From contig JAUUDM010000026.1 of assembly GCA_030826765.1 (NCBI GenBank), positions 1 through 64,000 of the forward strand: a stretch of DNA of 64,000 nt, written 5' to 3'. A program made the position numbers and the translations under genes. This DNA comes from Nautiliales bacterium (GTDB lineage Bacteria > Campylobacterota > Campylobacteria > Campylobacterales > JAADDX01). Shown here piece by piece: positions 9,516 to 17,704 of this stretch (its first letter is position 1; each line of letters opens with the position of its first letter). The notes under the pieces are model-generated. The model saw only the letters and a program-made list of their open reading frames with translations. It ran no database searches and was not told the origin of the DNA.

Positions 9516-9854
9516 ATGATTTTTTGCTATAATTTTAGCATTCAGACACAACTTTTTTGGTATGTCTCTATATTTGAACTTCCAAATGTATCAGAAGATT
9601 ATGTTCATAGAATCGGAAGAACTGGACGAGCAGGAAATTCAGGTGAGGCAATTTCGTTAGTTTGTATTGATGAAAAAGATTATTTAAGAGATATTGAAAA
9701 ACTTATAAAAAAAGATATTCCAAAAATAGAAATAGAAGGATTCAAACCAGACCCAACTATAAAAGCAGAAAATCCAGACCCTAGAAAAAATAATTCAAGA
9801 GGAAATGGAAATAGACAAAAAAGAAATTCAAATACTAACAATAGAAGAATATAA
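9516..9854 (+). pseudogene. C-terminal fragment of a RhlE-type DEAD-box RNA helicase
   Basis: From about 9573 the frame reads [20 protein letters not shown], motif VI of DEAD-box helicases, followed by a basic Asn/Arg-rich tail ending [10 protein letters not shown]. All earlier motifs (Q, Walker A, DEAD, SAT, Ia-V) are missing; the first 18 codons of the open frame do not resemble the family. It is a truncated gene end abutting the ATPase remnant on the opposite strand, marking a recombination junction at about 9512-9573. Confidence 0.8.
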
Positions 9855-9918
9855 ACTCTTCTCTTCTTTTAGAATCCAAAAATATAAGCACTATTTTTTA
9901 TATTAATTAAAATATTTC

Positions 9919-11277
9919 CTAAAAAAATATACCCAATCTAACTGTCCACCAATTATCTTTCCAAGCTTCTTCTCCTCCTATCACAAAACCTGTTCCAATA
10001 ACTATATTATCTGTTATTACTAAATCATTATTCCAAACAATATTAAAAAAATTACCTACTTTCTTAGTTCCTTTTTGAGAAAAAGGGAGTACATAATCTA
10101 TATCTATTGATGATTTTGAGCCACCTTTAGCTTGTAAAATCATTGTTGAAATACCTATAGAATTATATTCATAAGAATAATCATCTTTTACTATTGTACC
10201 TTTATCATCACAACAAATATCTCCAGATTTTTTATAATTTGCACTTCCTGTTGAAAGTTTAAGATAATATTTAGTTTTTAGATTAATTAGATATTCAAAT
10301 TGTGAGATATGAGAATATGTTTTTATATCTCTACAACAATTATCACTAAAATTAATAAATCCATTTATCATAAAATATTGTTTTTTAGAACTAAAAAAAT
10401 CAATAATATTATTATATCTTGATTTTATTTTATCTGTAAAAGAAGGACCTTTTGGAGTAATTTCTTCATTTTCATCTACAATTTGTTTTTCACCTAAAAA
10501 TTCATTTAAACTATTTATTTCATCAATATAAGGATTTTTAACAGATTGAATATCTCCTTCAACTTTTCCACTATAATTTACTATTAAACCATTATCATAA
10601 TTAACTTTTATATCATTCATAAGATATATAGAAGAAATTTTTATAAGAGATGGGCTTATATTATAGTTTTTTGCTAATACATTTTTAAATTTAGTTTTAA
10701 TTTTGCGTTTTAACTGCTTTTTACACTCATCTAAAGATAATGATTCTCCACCATTATAAGAAATTTGACCTATATCAATCAAATGTGTAGATAATAAATT
10801 AGTTTTTAATATATTATATTTTTGAAGAAGTTCATTTTTTTCTTCTATTGCTTTTGTTTTACTATTTTCTTCTTCAAACTGATTATTATACTTTTGACTT
10901 AATGCTAATAATTGAGATTTTAATTTAGAAGTATCAACTTCAAATTTCCCTTTTACTCGACAAGTTATATACCCTGTTTGAGGATTAAAATTTACTTTTT
11001 CTTCTTTTGAGCTTGTTTTAACAAAACCATAACTTTTTTGAAAACTATTATTAATTATAGTTTTTATTTTTCCATCATTCATAAAGGTTTGTTTTTTTTC
11101 AAAAGAAGTAAATATATTTATACCAGCTCTCTGTAATGCTTCTTTTTGAGCTAATAGTAAAGCTTTTTGACAAGCTTTATTTTTAGTTTCTGCTGTTGCA
11201 ATACCAGTTTGTATAATCATACTTCCAAAAGTAAAATCTATAAGTATCAATAAAACAATAATCTTATTGTTTAACAT
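9919..11277 (-). CDS. Exported FlgT-like N-domain protein with possible C-terminal beta-barrel
   Basis: 452 residues. A signal-like N-terminus (MLNNKIIVLLILIDFTFG) is followed by a GIATAETKNKACQKALLLAQ segment typical of LPP20/FlgT-N-like envelope domains. A Lys/Glu-rich coiled coil lies around 125-165. The last about 150 residues have alternating beta-type pattern and end in a terminal Phe (VRLGIFF), as outer-membrane barrels do. Cysteine pairs (NCCRD, DICCDD) stand out. I do not recognise the family. Its ribosome-binding GGAG is now supplied by the edge of the IS element; without the IS the gene would directly follow nodB. Confidence 0.55.
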   Translation of the reverse strand: MLNNKIIVLLILIDFTFGSMIIQTGIATAETKNKACQKALLLAQKEALQRAGINIFTSFEKKQTFMNDGKIKTIINNSFQKSYGFVKTSSKEEKVNFNPQTGYITCRVKGKFEVDTSKLKSQLLALSQKYNNQFEEENSKTKAIEEKNELLQKYNILKTNLLSTHLIDIGQISYNGGESLSLDECKKQLKRKIKTKFKNVLAKNYNISPSLIKISSIYLMNDIKVNYDNGLIVNYSGKVEGDIQSVKNPYIDEINSLNEFLGEKQIVDENEEITPKGPSFTDKIKSRYNNIIDFFSSKKQYFMINGFINFSDNCCRDIKTYSHISQFEYLINLKTKYYLKLSTGSANYKKSGDICCDDKGTIVKDDYSYEYNSIGISTMILQAKGGSKSSIDIDYVLPFSQKGTKKVGNFFNIVWNNDLVITDNIVIGTGFVIGGEEAWKDNWWTVRLGIFF

Positions 11278-11301
11278 TTAATCTCCTACTAATAAATTTA
11301 A

Positions 11302-11307
11302 TATAAT
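11302..11307 (+). promoter_or_regulatory. -10 box in IS left end, completed on circularisation
   Basis: TATAAT stands 17 bp from the inferred left edge. In the integrated copy no -35 is obvious. The right end finishes with TTGACT (12743-12748). Joining right to left end gives TTGACT-17 bp-TATAAT, an ideal sigma-70 promoter pointing into the candidate bridge RNA and transposase. Confidence 0.6.
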
Positions 11308-11314
11308 TACAAGT

Positions 11315-11481
11315 GAAGAGATAAGCAAGATGATCCCATTTTTTTTAGATCACTGATAGAACTTTCAAAAAAGTTTTATCAAATCTCTAAGGAGTCTATC
11401 ACTTGCTTAAAATCCCAATAAGTTGATTAGGCATAGAGCCTCTGTCATTATGGAGATAGGATAAAAGCAAGTTTGCTTATC
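11315..11481 (+). ncRNA. Candidate IS110 bridge RNA
   Basis: Non-coding left end of the IS110 element. Outer arms GATAAGCAA (11320-11328) and TTGCTTATC (11473-11481) can pair. Inside is a 10-bp hairpin (11355-11364 with 11371-11380, one G-U) and a second hairpin AGGC-ATAGA-GCCT (11429-11441). AGTTGA (11421-11426) just before the second hairpin equals the right-end donor (12741-12746), and GGAG (11452-11455) after it can pair with CTCC at the left end. After the first hairpin AAGGAG (11389-11394) can pair with the right target CTCTTT with one wobble. This matches donor- and target-loop logic. The RNA 5' and 3' ends are guesses. Confidence 0.6.
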
Positions 11482-11520
11482 TGTTCATTTGTAAAAATAA
11501 TATTTTGTAAAGGATTTGTG

Positions 11521-12701
11521 ATGTATAAACAATTCATAGGAATAGATATATCTAAAGATAGTTTTGATATAACACTATTTGAAAGTAATGCTGAAATTAA
11601 ATTGCAAGATAAGCTTACAATGGATAAAGATGGATTTAATAAATTATTAAACTATTTAGCATCTTATTCCAAAGATAATCTTTTAATAGCAATGGAAGCT
11701 ACTGGTATTTATCATTTACCATTATTATCTTTTTTATTAGAAAATAGTTTTAAATGTGTAGTTGTTAATCCTATACTTATAAAAAGTTTTATAAGTTCAA
11801 TTACACTTAGAAAAACTAAAACTGATAAAAAAGATTCATCTTCCATTGCTTTATTTGCTTTAAAATCACATCATTCATTATATCTTGCTACATTGAGTGA
11901 TATTGAAAATATCAAACCACTTATGCGTGAAAGAGAAACTCTCTCACAAGATATAGCAAGACTTAAAACTGAAATTAAAACTATCTTAGCCCAACTATTC
12001 CCTGAATTGTCAAAAAACACAAATATCTTTACTAAGAGCATTTTATCTCTGCTCCTTAAAGCCCCTAGTAGCAAAGCTATTGTGAGCTTTAAGGAAAAGA
12101 AAATTCAAAAAATTTTAAATAATACCAGTGGCAATAGAGTTAAAATTAGTGCTAATGAAATATTTTCATTGGTATATCAGACAAATATCTTGAAAAAGTT
12201 TTATCTTCTAAAATTAGAAGATTATTTTCTATTCAAGATGAATTGTCTTTTTTAGATACAGAGTTACAAAACTCTTTAGAAGATACTGATATCAATAACG
12301 ATATTGAAATTTTACAATCGATACCTGGTATTGGCTCAGTAACTTCTAAAAACTTTATGATTGAAATATTTTCTGTTACTAAATTTAATTCTGTTAAGCA
12401 ACTTTGTGCTTTTATTGGAATTGACCCTTCCACTAAACAAAGTGGCTCTTCAATCAACTATAAAGGCAAAATCTCTAAAAGAGGTAATCCTTATCTTAGA
12501 AGAACTATTTGGCAAATGGCTATTGGTGTTATTCGCTCTTGTCATATATTTAATACTTACTTCTCTAAAAAAAGAGAAGAAGGTAAAAATTTTAAACAAG
12601 CTGTCATAGCCACTGCCAATAAACTTCTTAGAACTATATTTGCATTGTTAAAGAACAAAACTAAATTTAATCAAAATTTAGTCTCAGGTGTTTCTAAATG
12701 A
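11521..12701 (+). pseudogene. IS110-family transposase, frameshifted
   Basis: ATG at 11521 after AAAGGA. The N-terminal DEDD (RuvC-like) domain shows FIGIDISKD, MEATGIYH and KTKTDKKDS. At about 12160-12180 the frame shifts: the first frame ends at 12255, while the second frame reads IGISDKYLEKVLSSKIRRL and goes on through IQSIPGIG-like and GKISKRGNPYLRR (the Transposase_20/catalytic-Ser half) to the stop at 12701. Because the shift separates the two catalytic halves, this copy should not make an active recombinase unless frameshifting occurs. It could be moved in trans by another copy. Confidence 0.9.
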
Positions 12702-12716
12702 AACATCTCTTTTTTA
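12686..12716 (+). terminator. Terminator at the end of the IS110 transposase
   Basis: AGGTGTTTC and GAAACATCT (one G-T pair) enclose loop TAAAT and are followed by a run of T with a single C. The stop codon of the transposase lies in the hairpin. It should keep IS transcripts from entering the oppositely oriented nodB gene. Confidence 0.75.
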
Positions 12717-12723
12717 TATTTTT

Positions 12724-13671
12724 TTATTGGAGTTCTTTATAGTTGACTCTTTTTACTTTCGTCACCATTTTAATATAAATTTCATTGTTATATCTTAAAA
12801 TCACCCTATTTCTAAAATTTTTAAGAGTAAAATTTGGAGTATATTCAAAATATCCATTTTTAGTTCTTATCCACTTCCAACCAAGTTTAGTAATATAAAC
12901 TTCTACTTTTTTATATGGAACTATTGCAGATATTTTTAAGATTTTATTTTTATCTCTAATTAATTTAAAATTTTTAACATCCATCTCTTTAATATTTAAT
13001 CTTTTAGATATATCAACATCACCAGTAAGTGCAATTCTTGGGACATCTATAAAAGAACTGTTTTTATTTATTCCACCTTCATTTTGATTATAAATATATT
13101 TAAATCCAAAGTTAACTAATACTTTTTGAACTCTTTTATCATATTCTCCATATGGATAAGCATAACTATCTGGAGAATACCCAATATTTTTAGTAAATAA
13201 ATTAAAAGCTTTTTTTGTATCTTTTATAATTTCTTCATTTGTTAAAGTAGTTAAATGTGGATGAGCATATGAATGAAGCTGTACATCTCCATATTTTTTA
13301 ACTTCTCTTACCATTTTCCAAGTCATAAAATCACCAAAATGCTTATCAGTTCCTTTTACATAAACAAACAAAGTAAAAGGATAATGAAACTTTTTAAACA
13401 AAGGAAATCCATTTTTATAAAAAGACTTAAAACTATCATCTATTTGAAAAGAAACATATTTATCTACATTTTTTCCTTCTTTTGCCATTTTTAGCAAAGT
13501 TTTAGAATTAACTACTTTATAATTATGTTCTTTTAAATATTTAAAATTTTTAAGAAGTTCTTTTGTAGAAGTGTTTGTATAAAGATGTCTAAAATCATCA
13601 AAACGATGATATAAAAATATATGCCCATCTGCCCATAAAAAAAAGGGCAGAAAGAAAAAAATTATTCTCAT
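12724..13671 (-). CDS. Secreted polysaccharide deacetylase (NodB domain)
   Basis: 315 residues. A short signal peptide (MRIIFFFLPFFLWADG) precedes a NodB fold with SFQIDDSF (the TFDDG-type Asp pair), HSYAHPHL (H-x3-H metal ligands) and YAYPYGEYD. It probably removes acetyl or formyl groups from a cell-wall or surface sugar polymer. The ATG overlaps the secG stop by 4 bp. The last seven residues before the stop (VNYKELQ) appear to be coded by the IS110 right end; the ancestral gene would have ended ...KVKRD. The truncation is minor and should not affect the fold. Confidence 0.88.
   Translation of the reverse strand: MRIIFFFLPFFLWADGHIFLYHRFDDFRHLYTNTSTKELLKNFKYLKEHNYKVVNSKTLLKMAKEGKNVDKYVSFQIDDSFKSFYKNGFPLFKKFHYPFTLFVYVKGTDKHFGDFMTWKMVREVKKYGDVQLHSYAHPHLTTLTNEEIIKDTKKAFNLFTKNIGYSPDSYAYPYGEYDKRVQKVLVNFGFKYIYNQNEGGINKNSSFIDVPRIALTGDVDISKRLNIKEMDVKNFKLIRDKNKILKISAIVPYKKVEVYITKLGWKWIRTKNGYFEYTPNFTLKNFRNRVILRYNNEIYIKMVTKVKRVNYKELQ
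12749..12814 (-). repeat. Direct repeat copy B, main part (other part at 11275-11284)
   Basis: Together with 11275-11284 this forms a 76-bp match to 7893-7968. It is the 3' end of the deacetylase gene, split from the next start codon by the IS. A natural empty site would read like the frr upstream region. Confidence 0.75.
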
Positions 13672-13979
13672 TTTACAGGTGCTGATGGAACAGTAGGAAC
13701 TTTTGGAGCTACCGGTTGAGTGATTTTTACATTATCAATTACAGACACAGTTTTTTGAGAATTATACATATAAACTAATGTTAATGTATTTATAACAAAA
13801 AGTAATCCAAGTGTGAATGTAGCTTTTTGTAAAAAACTAACAGGTCCTTTTGCACCAAAAAGTGATTCATTACTTCCACTATATGCACCAAGCCCGATTG
13901 ATGAAGATTTTTGCATTAAAACCGCAATTGTAAGCAATACAGCAAGTGCAATTTGAATTATAATTAATGTAGATGTCAT
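13668..13979 (-). CDS. secG: Preprotein translocase subunit SecG
   Basis: 103 residues with two membrane helices (about 4-22 and 50-70). Between them is the SecG signature LMQKSSSIGLGAYSGS...LFGAKGP. SecG aids SecYE in protein export across the inner membrane. A Pro/Val-rich tail ends the protein. In Campylobacter and Helicobacter secG sits just before frr; here nodB and the accessory insert lie between them. Confidence 0.95.
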   Translation of the reverse strand: MTSTLIIIQIALAVLLTIAVLMQKSSSIGLGAYSGSNESLFGAKGPVSFLQKATFTLGLLFVINTLTLVYMYNSQKTVSVIDNVKITQPVAPKVPTVPSAPVK

Positions 13980-13987
13980 TAATATCC

Positions 13988-14015
13988 TTTTTTTGATAAA
14001 ATTATATCAAAAAAA
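13988..14015. promoter_or_regulatory. Palindromic divergent promoter between secG and the methyltransferase
   Basis: TTTTTTTGATA-AAATTA-TATCAAAAAAA is a perfect inverted repeat with 11-bp arms in the 45-bp gap. Read on the minus strand its centre gives TATAAT for secG; on the plus strand TAAAAT serves the methyltransferase. The symmetry probably reflects two back-to-back A-rich leaders rather than a repressor site. Confidence 0.5.
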
Positions 14016-14024
14016 AGAGATTTT

Positions 14025-14714
14025 ATGAATATAAAAAGAGAATTTTCAAAATATGCAAATGAATATCAAAAGTTAAATATTATTCAAAAAAAAATTATTC
14101 AAAAAATTTCTCCTTTATTAGAAAACAAAAATATTTTAGATTTAGGTTGTGGAAATGGAAGTTTACTTGAATTTAGTAAACCAAAAAATTATATAGGAAT
14201 TGATTTTAGTGAAGAAATGCTAAAACTAAATCCTTCAAAAAATCTCTATAATTTAGACTTTAATACTCAAAAGTGCTGGGATTTTATAAATAAACAAAAT
14301 TTTGATATTTTAGTTTCACTTTCAGCTCTTCAATGGGCAGAAAATTTAGAATTTATTTTTACAAATATAAAAAATTTAAACAAAAATTATATTTTAGCAA
14401 TTTTCACATCAAATACTTTTAAAACTTTGCATAAAACAGCAAATATAACATCACCAATTCATTCAAAAGAAGAAATTTTAGAAAAATCTAAAATTTTAAA
14501 CCCTAAGATAGAGATTATAAATTACCAGCTTGAATTTGAAAACTCACTTGAAATGCTTAGATACATCAAAAAAAGTGGAGTAAGCTCAGGAGAGAAAAAA
14601 CTCTCCTATAAAGAGATAAAAAAAGTAATAGAAAACTATCCTTTTAATTATCTTGAATTTGAGATAGTTATCTTAAAATCCAAAAATATGAGGGAAAAAC
14701 ACCATTCCTGCTAA
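14025..14714 (+). CDS. BioC-like SAM-dependent methyltransferase
   Basis: 229 residues. FSKYANEYQKLN at the N-terminus, LDLGCGNGSLLEF (SAM motif I, about 38-50) and SLSALQWAEN (about 99-108) are the pattern of BioC, which methylates malonyl-ACP at the start of biotin synthesis. No biotin genes are next to it, so another methyl acceptor is possible. It runs tail to tail with the TRAP gene dctM and overlaps it by 42 bp. Confidence 0.7.
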   Translation: MNIKREFSKYANEYQKLNIIQKKIIQKISPLLENKNILDLGCGNGSLLEFSKPKNYIGIDFSEEMLKLNPSKNLYNLDFNTQKCWDFINKQNFDILVSLSALQWAENLEFIFTNIKNLNKNYILAIFTSNTFKTLHKTANITSPIHSKEEILEKSKILNPKIEIINYQLEFENSLEMLRYIKKSGVSSGEKKLSYKEIKKVIENYPFNYLEFEIVILKSKNMREKHHSC

Positions 14715-15995
14715 AACAGTCATTTGAATTAAAATAAATGGAATTACACCTTTATAAATATCAATTGTTGTAACCTCTTTTGGTGCCACTCCTCGAAGAT
14801 AAAATAAACTAAATCCAAACGGAGGAGTAAGAAATGATGATTGTAAATTCATAGCAATTAGTATTGCAAACCAAATAGGATTAATTCCTAAATCACTTGC
14901 AACAGGTAGTAAAATAGGAATAACAATATAACTTATTTCTATAAAATCTATAAAAAACCCTAAAAAGAAAATAATCGCCATTACTAAAAATATAAATAGC
15001 ATTTTCGCGTGTGGCAGTGAAGTCAAAAAGTCTTCTATAATTCCATCAGCCCCGCTATAAGTAAAAACCATACTAAAAGCCGTTGCACCAATTAAAATAG
15101 CAAATACCATTGATGTAATTTTCACTGCATCCAAGCTTGCTTCTTCTATTAGTTTAAAACTAAGTTTTCCATAAAAAAATGCTAAGACAATCGCACCAAT
15201 AGCCCCTACACTTGCACTCTCAGTTGCAGTAGCAATCCCTGCAAAAATACTACCTAAAACTAAAATAATTAAAACAAGAGGAGGAATTAAAGCTATAAAA
15301 ACCTCTTTGAAATTAATTTTTACACTTGGCATAGCTGGAGCTATATCTTTTTTAAGATTTGCAATAACCAAAATATAAACAATATAAGCACCTACCAAAA
15401 AAACACTTGGAATTACTGCAGCTTTAAATAAATCCCCTACTGGTTGATTAAAAACATCAGCTAAAATAATCAAAACTATACTTGGTGGAATAATCTGTCC
15501 AAGTGTTCCACTCGCACAAATTGTTCCACAAGATAAACCTTTATTATATCCGTGTTTGAGCATAACAGGTAAGGCAATAACACCCATAGCAACTACACTT
15601 GCCCCTACAACTCCAGTACTTGCTGCAAGCATTGTTCCAATAATTATCGTAGAAACTGCTAAACCACCTCTAATTTTTCCAAAAAGTGTTCCCATACTTT
15701 CAAGAAGTCTTGCAGCTATTCCACTTTTTTCTAACACAACACCCATAAAAATAAATAAAGGAATTGCAATTAATATTTTATTTCCAATAATTGCATAAAT
15801 TCTAAAAGGCATCATCGAAAACATACTTAAAAATTCAGCACTCCAATCAGAAAAATGAACTATTCCATCTTGAGCTAATTCAAAATAACTCGCAATTGCA
15901 CCAAAAATCAGAGCAACTGCTCCAAATGTAAAAGCAACTCCAAATCCCAAAAGCAACATAAAAAAGGCTGCTACAAACATTATTAAACCAGTCAT
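14673..15995 (-). CDS. dctM: TRAP transporter large membrane subunit (DctM)
   Basis: 440 residues with about 12 membrane segments. GTICASGTLGQIIPPSIVLIIL and LGFFIDFIEI are typical DctM segments (the first quoted only in part by family custom). It forms the Na+-driven channel of a tripartite ATP-independent periplasmic transporter. It overlaps dctQ by 4 bp. The substrate is suggested by DctP (see that entry). Confidence 0.95.
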   Translation of the reverse strand: MTGLIMFVAAFFMLLLGFGVAFTFGAVALIFGAIASYFELAQDGIVHFSDWSAEFLSMFSMMPFRIYAIIGNKILIAIPLFIFMGVVLEKSGIAARLLESMGTLFGKIRGGLAVSTIIIGTMLAASTGVVGASVVAMGVIALPVMLKHGYNKGLSCGTICASGTLGQIIPPSIVLIILADVFNQPVGDLFKAAVIPSVFLVGAYIVYILVIANLKKDIAPAMPSVKINFKEVFIALIPPLVLIILVLGSIFAGIATATESASVGAIGAIVLAFFYGKLSFKLIEEASLDAVKITSMVFAILIGATAFSMVFTYSGADGIIEDFLTSLPHAKMLFIFLVMAIIFFLGFFIDFIEISYIVIPILLPVASDLGINPIWFAILIAMNLQSSFLTPPFGFSLFYLRGVAPKEVTTIDIYKGVIPFILIQMTVLAGMVFFPHIFGF

Positions 15996-16519
15996 ACCTC
16001 AACATCCTCTTTTACTTTTTTATTTTCTCTAAATATTATTATATTTTTTGTAATATATCCAATTGAAGTAATTATCAAATATATGAAACTCAAAGGAATC
16101 ATACTTTTTATAATCCATCTATGAGTTAATCCTCCTGGATCATCACTAATTTCATGCGTTACATAACTATCCATTACAAAATCATAACTTACATAAATAA
16201 TAAAAATACTTAAAGGAATTATAAAAAAAATAGTTCCAAAAATATTGATAAGTGCTTGAGTTTTAGGTGAAAATCTGTTGTATAAAAAATCAACTCTTAC
16301 ATGAGCTTCTTCTCTTAATGCATAACTTACCCCAAAAAGTATCATAACTCCAAAAATATGCCATTCAAGTTCTTGCATAGCAATACTTCCACCATGGAAA
16401 AAGTATCTGCTAACAACATCATAAAAAACATTCATAATCAGTAAAATCATTATAATCGCTAATATTTTACCTGTTATGGTGTTTAATTTTTCAAAAAAAT
16501 TGTCTAAAGTTTTTATCAT
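15992..16519 (-). CDS. dctQ: TRAP transporter small membrane subunit (DctQ)
   Basis: 175 residues with four membrane helices and the DctQ pattern MNVFYDVVSRYFF and ELEWHIFGVMILFGVSYAL. It links DctP to DctM. It lies 24 bp behind dctP and overlaps dctM by 4 bp. Confidence 0.93.
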   Translation of the reverse strand: MIKTLDNFFEKLNTITGKILAIIMILLIMNVFYDVVSRYFFHGGSIAMQELEWHIFGVMILFGVSYALREEAHVRVDFLYNRFSPKTQALINIFGTIFFIIPLSIFIIYVSYDFVMDSYVTHEISDDPGGLTHRWIIKSMIPLSFIYLIITSIGYITKNIIIFRENKKVKEDVEV

Positions 16520-16543
16520 CTGTTACCTTTTCAGCAGGAGGGA

Positions 16544-17686
16544 TTATTTCCCTTCTACTTCTTTTGAAGTTTTTAAATATTCATAAATACTCATCATACT
16601 CCAAGGTCTTGCTTTTTTAAGCCAAGCTTTTTGATTTGCCCAAATTTCAGCAAAAAGTTTATTTTTACTTGCATATCCTTGTAATAAATTTTGTGTAGCA
16701 TTATACATAGCTTTTAATACAGGTTTTGGGAAAGTCTTTACCTTAATATCTGGATTATCTTTTTTCATTTTTGCCCAAGCATTTGCACTTGCTGCGAAAT
16801 TTTCCATATACATATCGGCTGTAGCTGCTTTCATAGCAGTAACAAGCATTGTTTTATAATTATCTGGTAATTTATTCCATGCTCTTTTATTTACTAAGAA
16901 TTGCATTTCACTTGCTGGCTCATGCCATCCTGTATAATAATATTTCGCAACTTTATTAAATCCCATTTTGATGTCCATTCCTGGTCCCACCCATTCAAGT
17001 GCATCAATTGTTCCTCTGTCAAGTGAAGTATATAATTCTCCTCCTGGAATATTTACGACTTTTACTCCAAGTTTTGCCATAACTTCTCCAGCAAGTCCTG
17101 GAATTCTCATTTTTAGACCTTTTAAGTCTGCAACAGAATTGATTGGTTTTCTAAACCATCCACCCATTTGAACACCAGTATTTCCTCCAGGAAATGATAA
17201 AACACCAAATTTATCATATACTTTTTTCATATATTCCATACCGTCTGGCTTTCCATCGTGATTTTCATCTGCATAATAAAACCAAGCATATTGTTCAGCT
17301 ACAGTCATACCAAATGGAACTGTAGTAAACCAAATTGTATTTATATCTTTTCCTTTCCAGTAATAACTTCCAGAATGCCCCATTTGATAAGCACCTTGTT
17401 TTACCATATCAAGTACACCCAGAGCTGCTTTTGTTTTTTCTGAACCTTCTACTTTTATGATAAATTTACCTTTACTCATCTTTTTAACCATTTCAGCCAT
17501 TTTGATTGGTGGAGAAGCAAGTGGTGTTAATGTTGAAGGCCAACTCATAGCAAGTCTCCATCTGATTACATTTTCTTGTGTCTGTTTTTGGGTATTCGTT
17601 GTTGTTTTATTTTCACAACCAATTAAAAACAATCCAAGAAGACCAATTGTAACAACTTGACCAACTTTCAATACTTTTTTAAGCAT
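16544..17686 (-). CDS. dctP: TRAP transporter solute-binding lipoprotein, TakP-like
   Basis: 380 residues. The lipobox LIGC (Cys about residue 24) shows it is a membrane-anchored lipoprotein. RIPGLAGEVMAKLGV, GTIDALEWVGP and GWHEPASEMQFLVNK follow the TakP (2-oxo-acid binding) branch of DctP proteins, so a 2-oxo acid or similar monocarboxylate is the best guess. It is the first gene of dctPQM and has its own promoter region with TTTTGTAAT repeats upstream. Confidence 0.9.
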   Translation of the reverse strand: MLKKVLKVGQVVTIGLLGLFLIGCENKTTTNTQKQTQENVIRWRLAMSWPSTLTPLASPPIKMAEMVKKMSKGKFIIKVEGSEKTKAALGVLDMVKQGAYQMGHSGSYYWKGKDINTIWFTTVPFGMTVAEQYAWFYYADENHDGKPDGMEYMKKVYDKFGVLSFPGGNTGVQMGGWFRKPINSVADLKGLKMRIPGLAGEVMAKLGVKVVNIPGGELYTSLDRGTIDALEWVGPGMDIKMGFNKVAKYYYTGWHEPASEMQFLVNKRAWNKLPDNYKTMLVTAMKAATADMYMENFAASANAWAKMKKDNPDIKVKTFPKPVLKAMYNATQNLLQGYASKNKLFAEIWANQKAWLKKARPWSMMSIYEYLKTSKEVEGK

Positions 17687-17704
17687 AAAAACTCCTTTTT
17701 GATT

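Larger units (their letters stand above)
11285..12748 (+). mobile_element. IS110-family insertion sequence, about 1464 bp, transposase broken
   Basis: The element holds a DEDD-type IS110 transposase and a long non-coding left end, with no terminal inverted repeats. Ends are inferred: the sequence CTC is shared by the left edge (11283-11285) and the right edge (12747-12749), and cutting out 11285-12748 rebuilds an ungapped copy of the repeat at 7893-7968. It also rebuilds a nodB stop (GAT TAA) overlapping the ATG at 11277. Insertion replaced the last codon of nodB by seven IS-encoded residues. The precise base at each edge is uncertain by 2-3 bp because of the CTC repeat. Confidence 0.8.

Noticed and set aside
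11473..11520. Upstream start for the IS110 transposase
   Set aside because: These codons overlap the candidate RNA; ATG at 11521 has AAAGGA and the family N-terminus MYKQFIGIDIS.
12361..12609. 82-codon frame inside the transposase
   Set aside because: Hydrophobic shadow of the Transposase_20 half in another frame.
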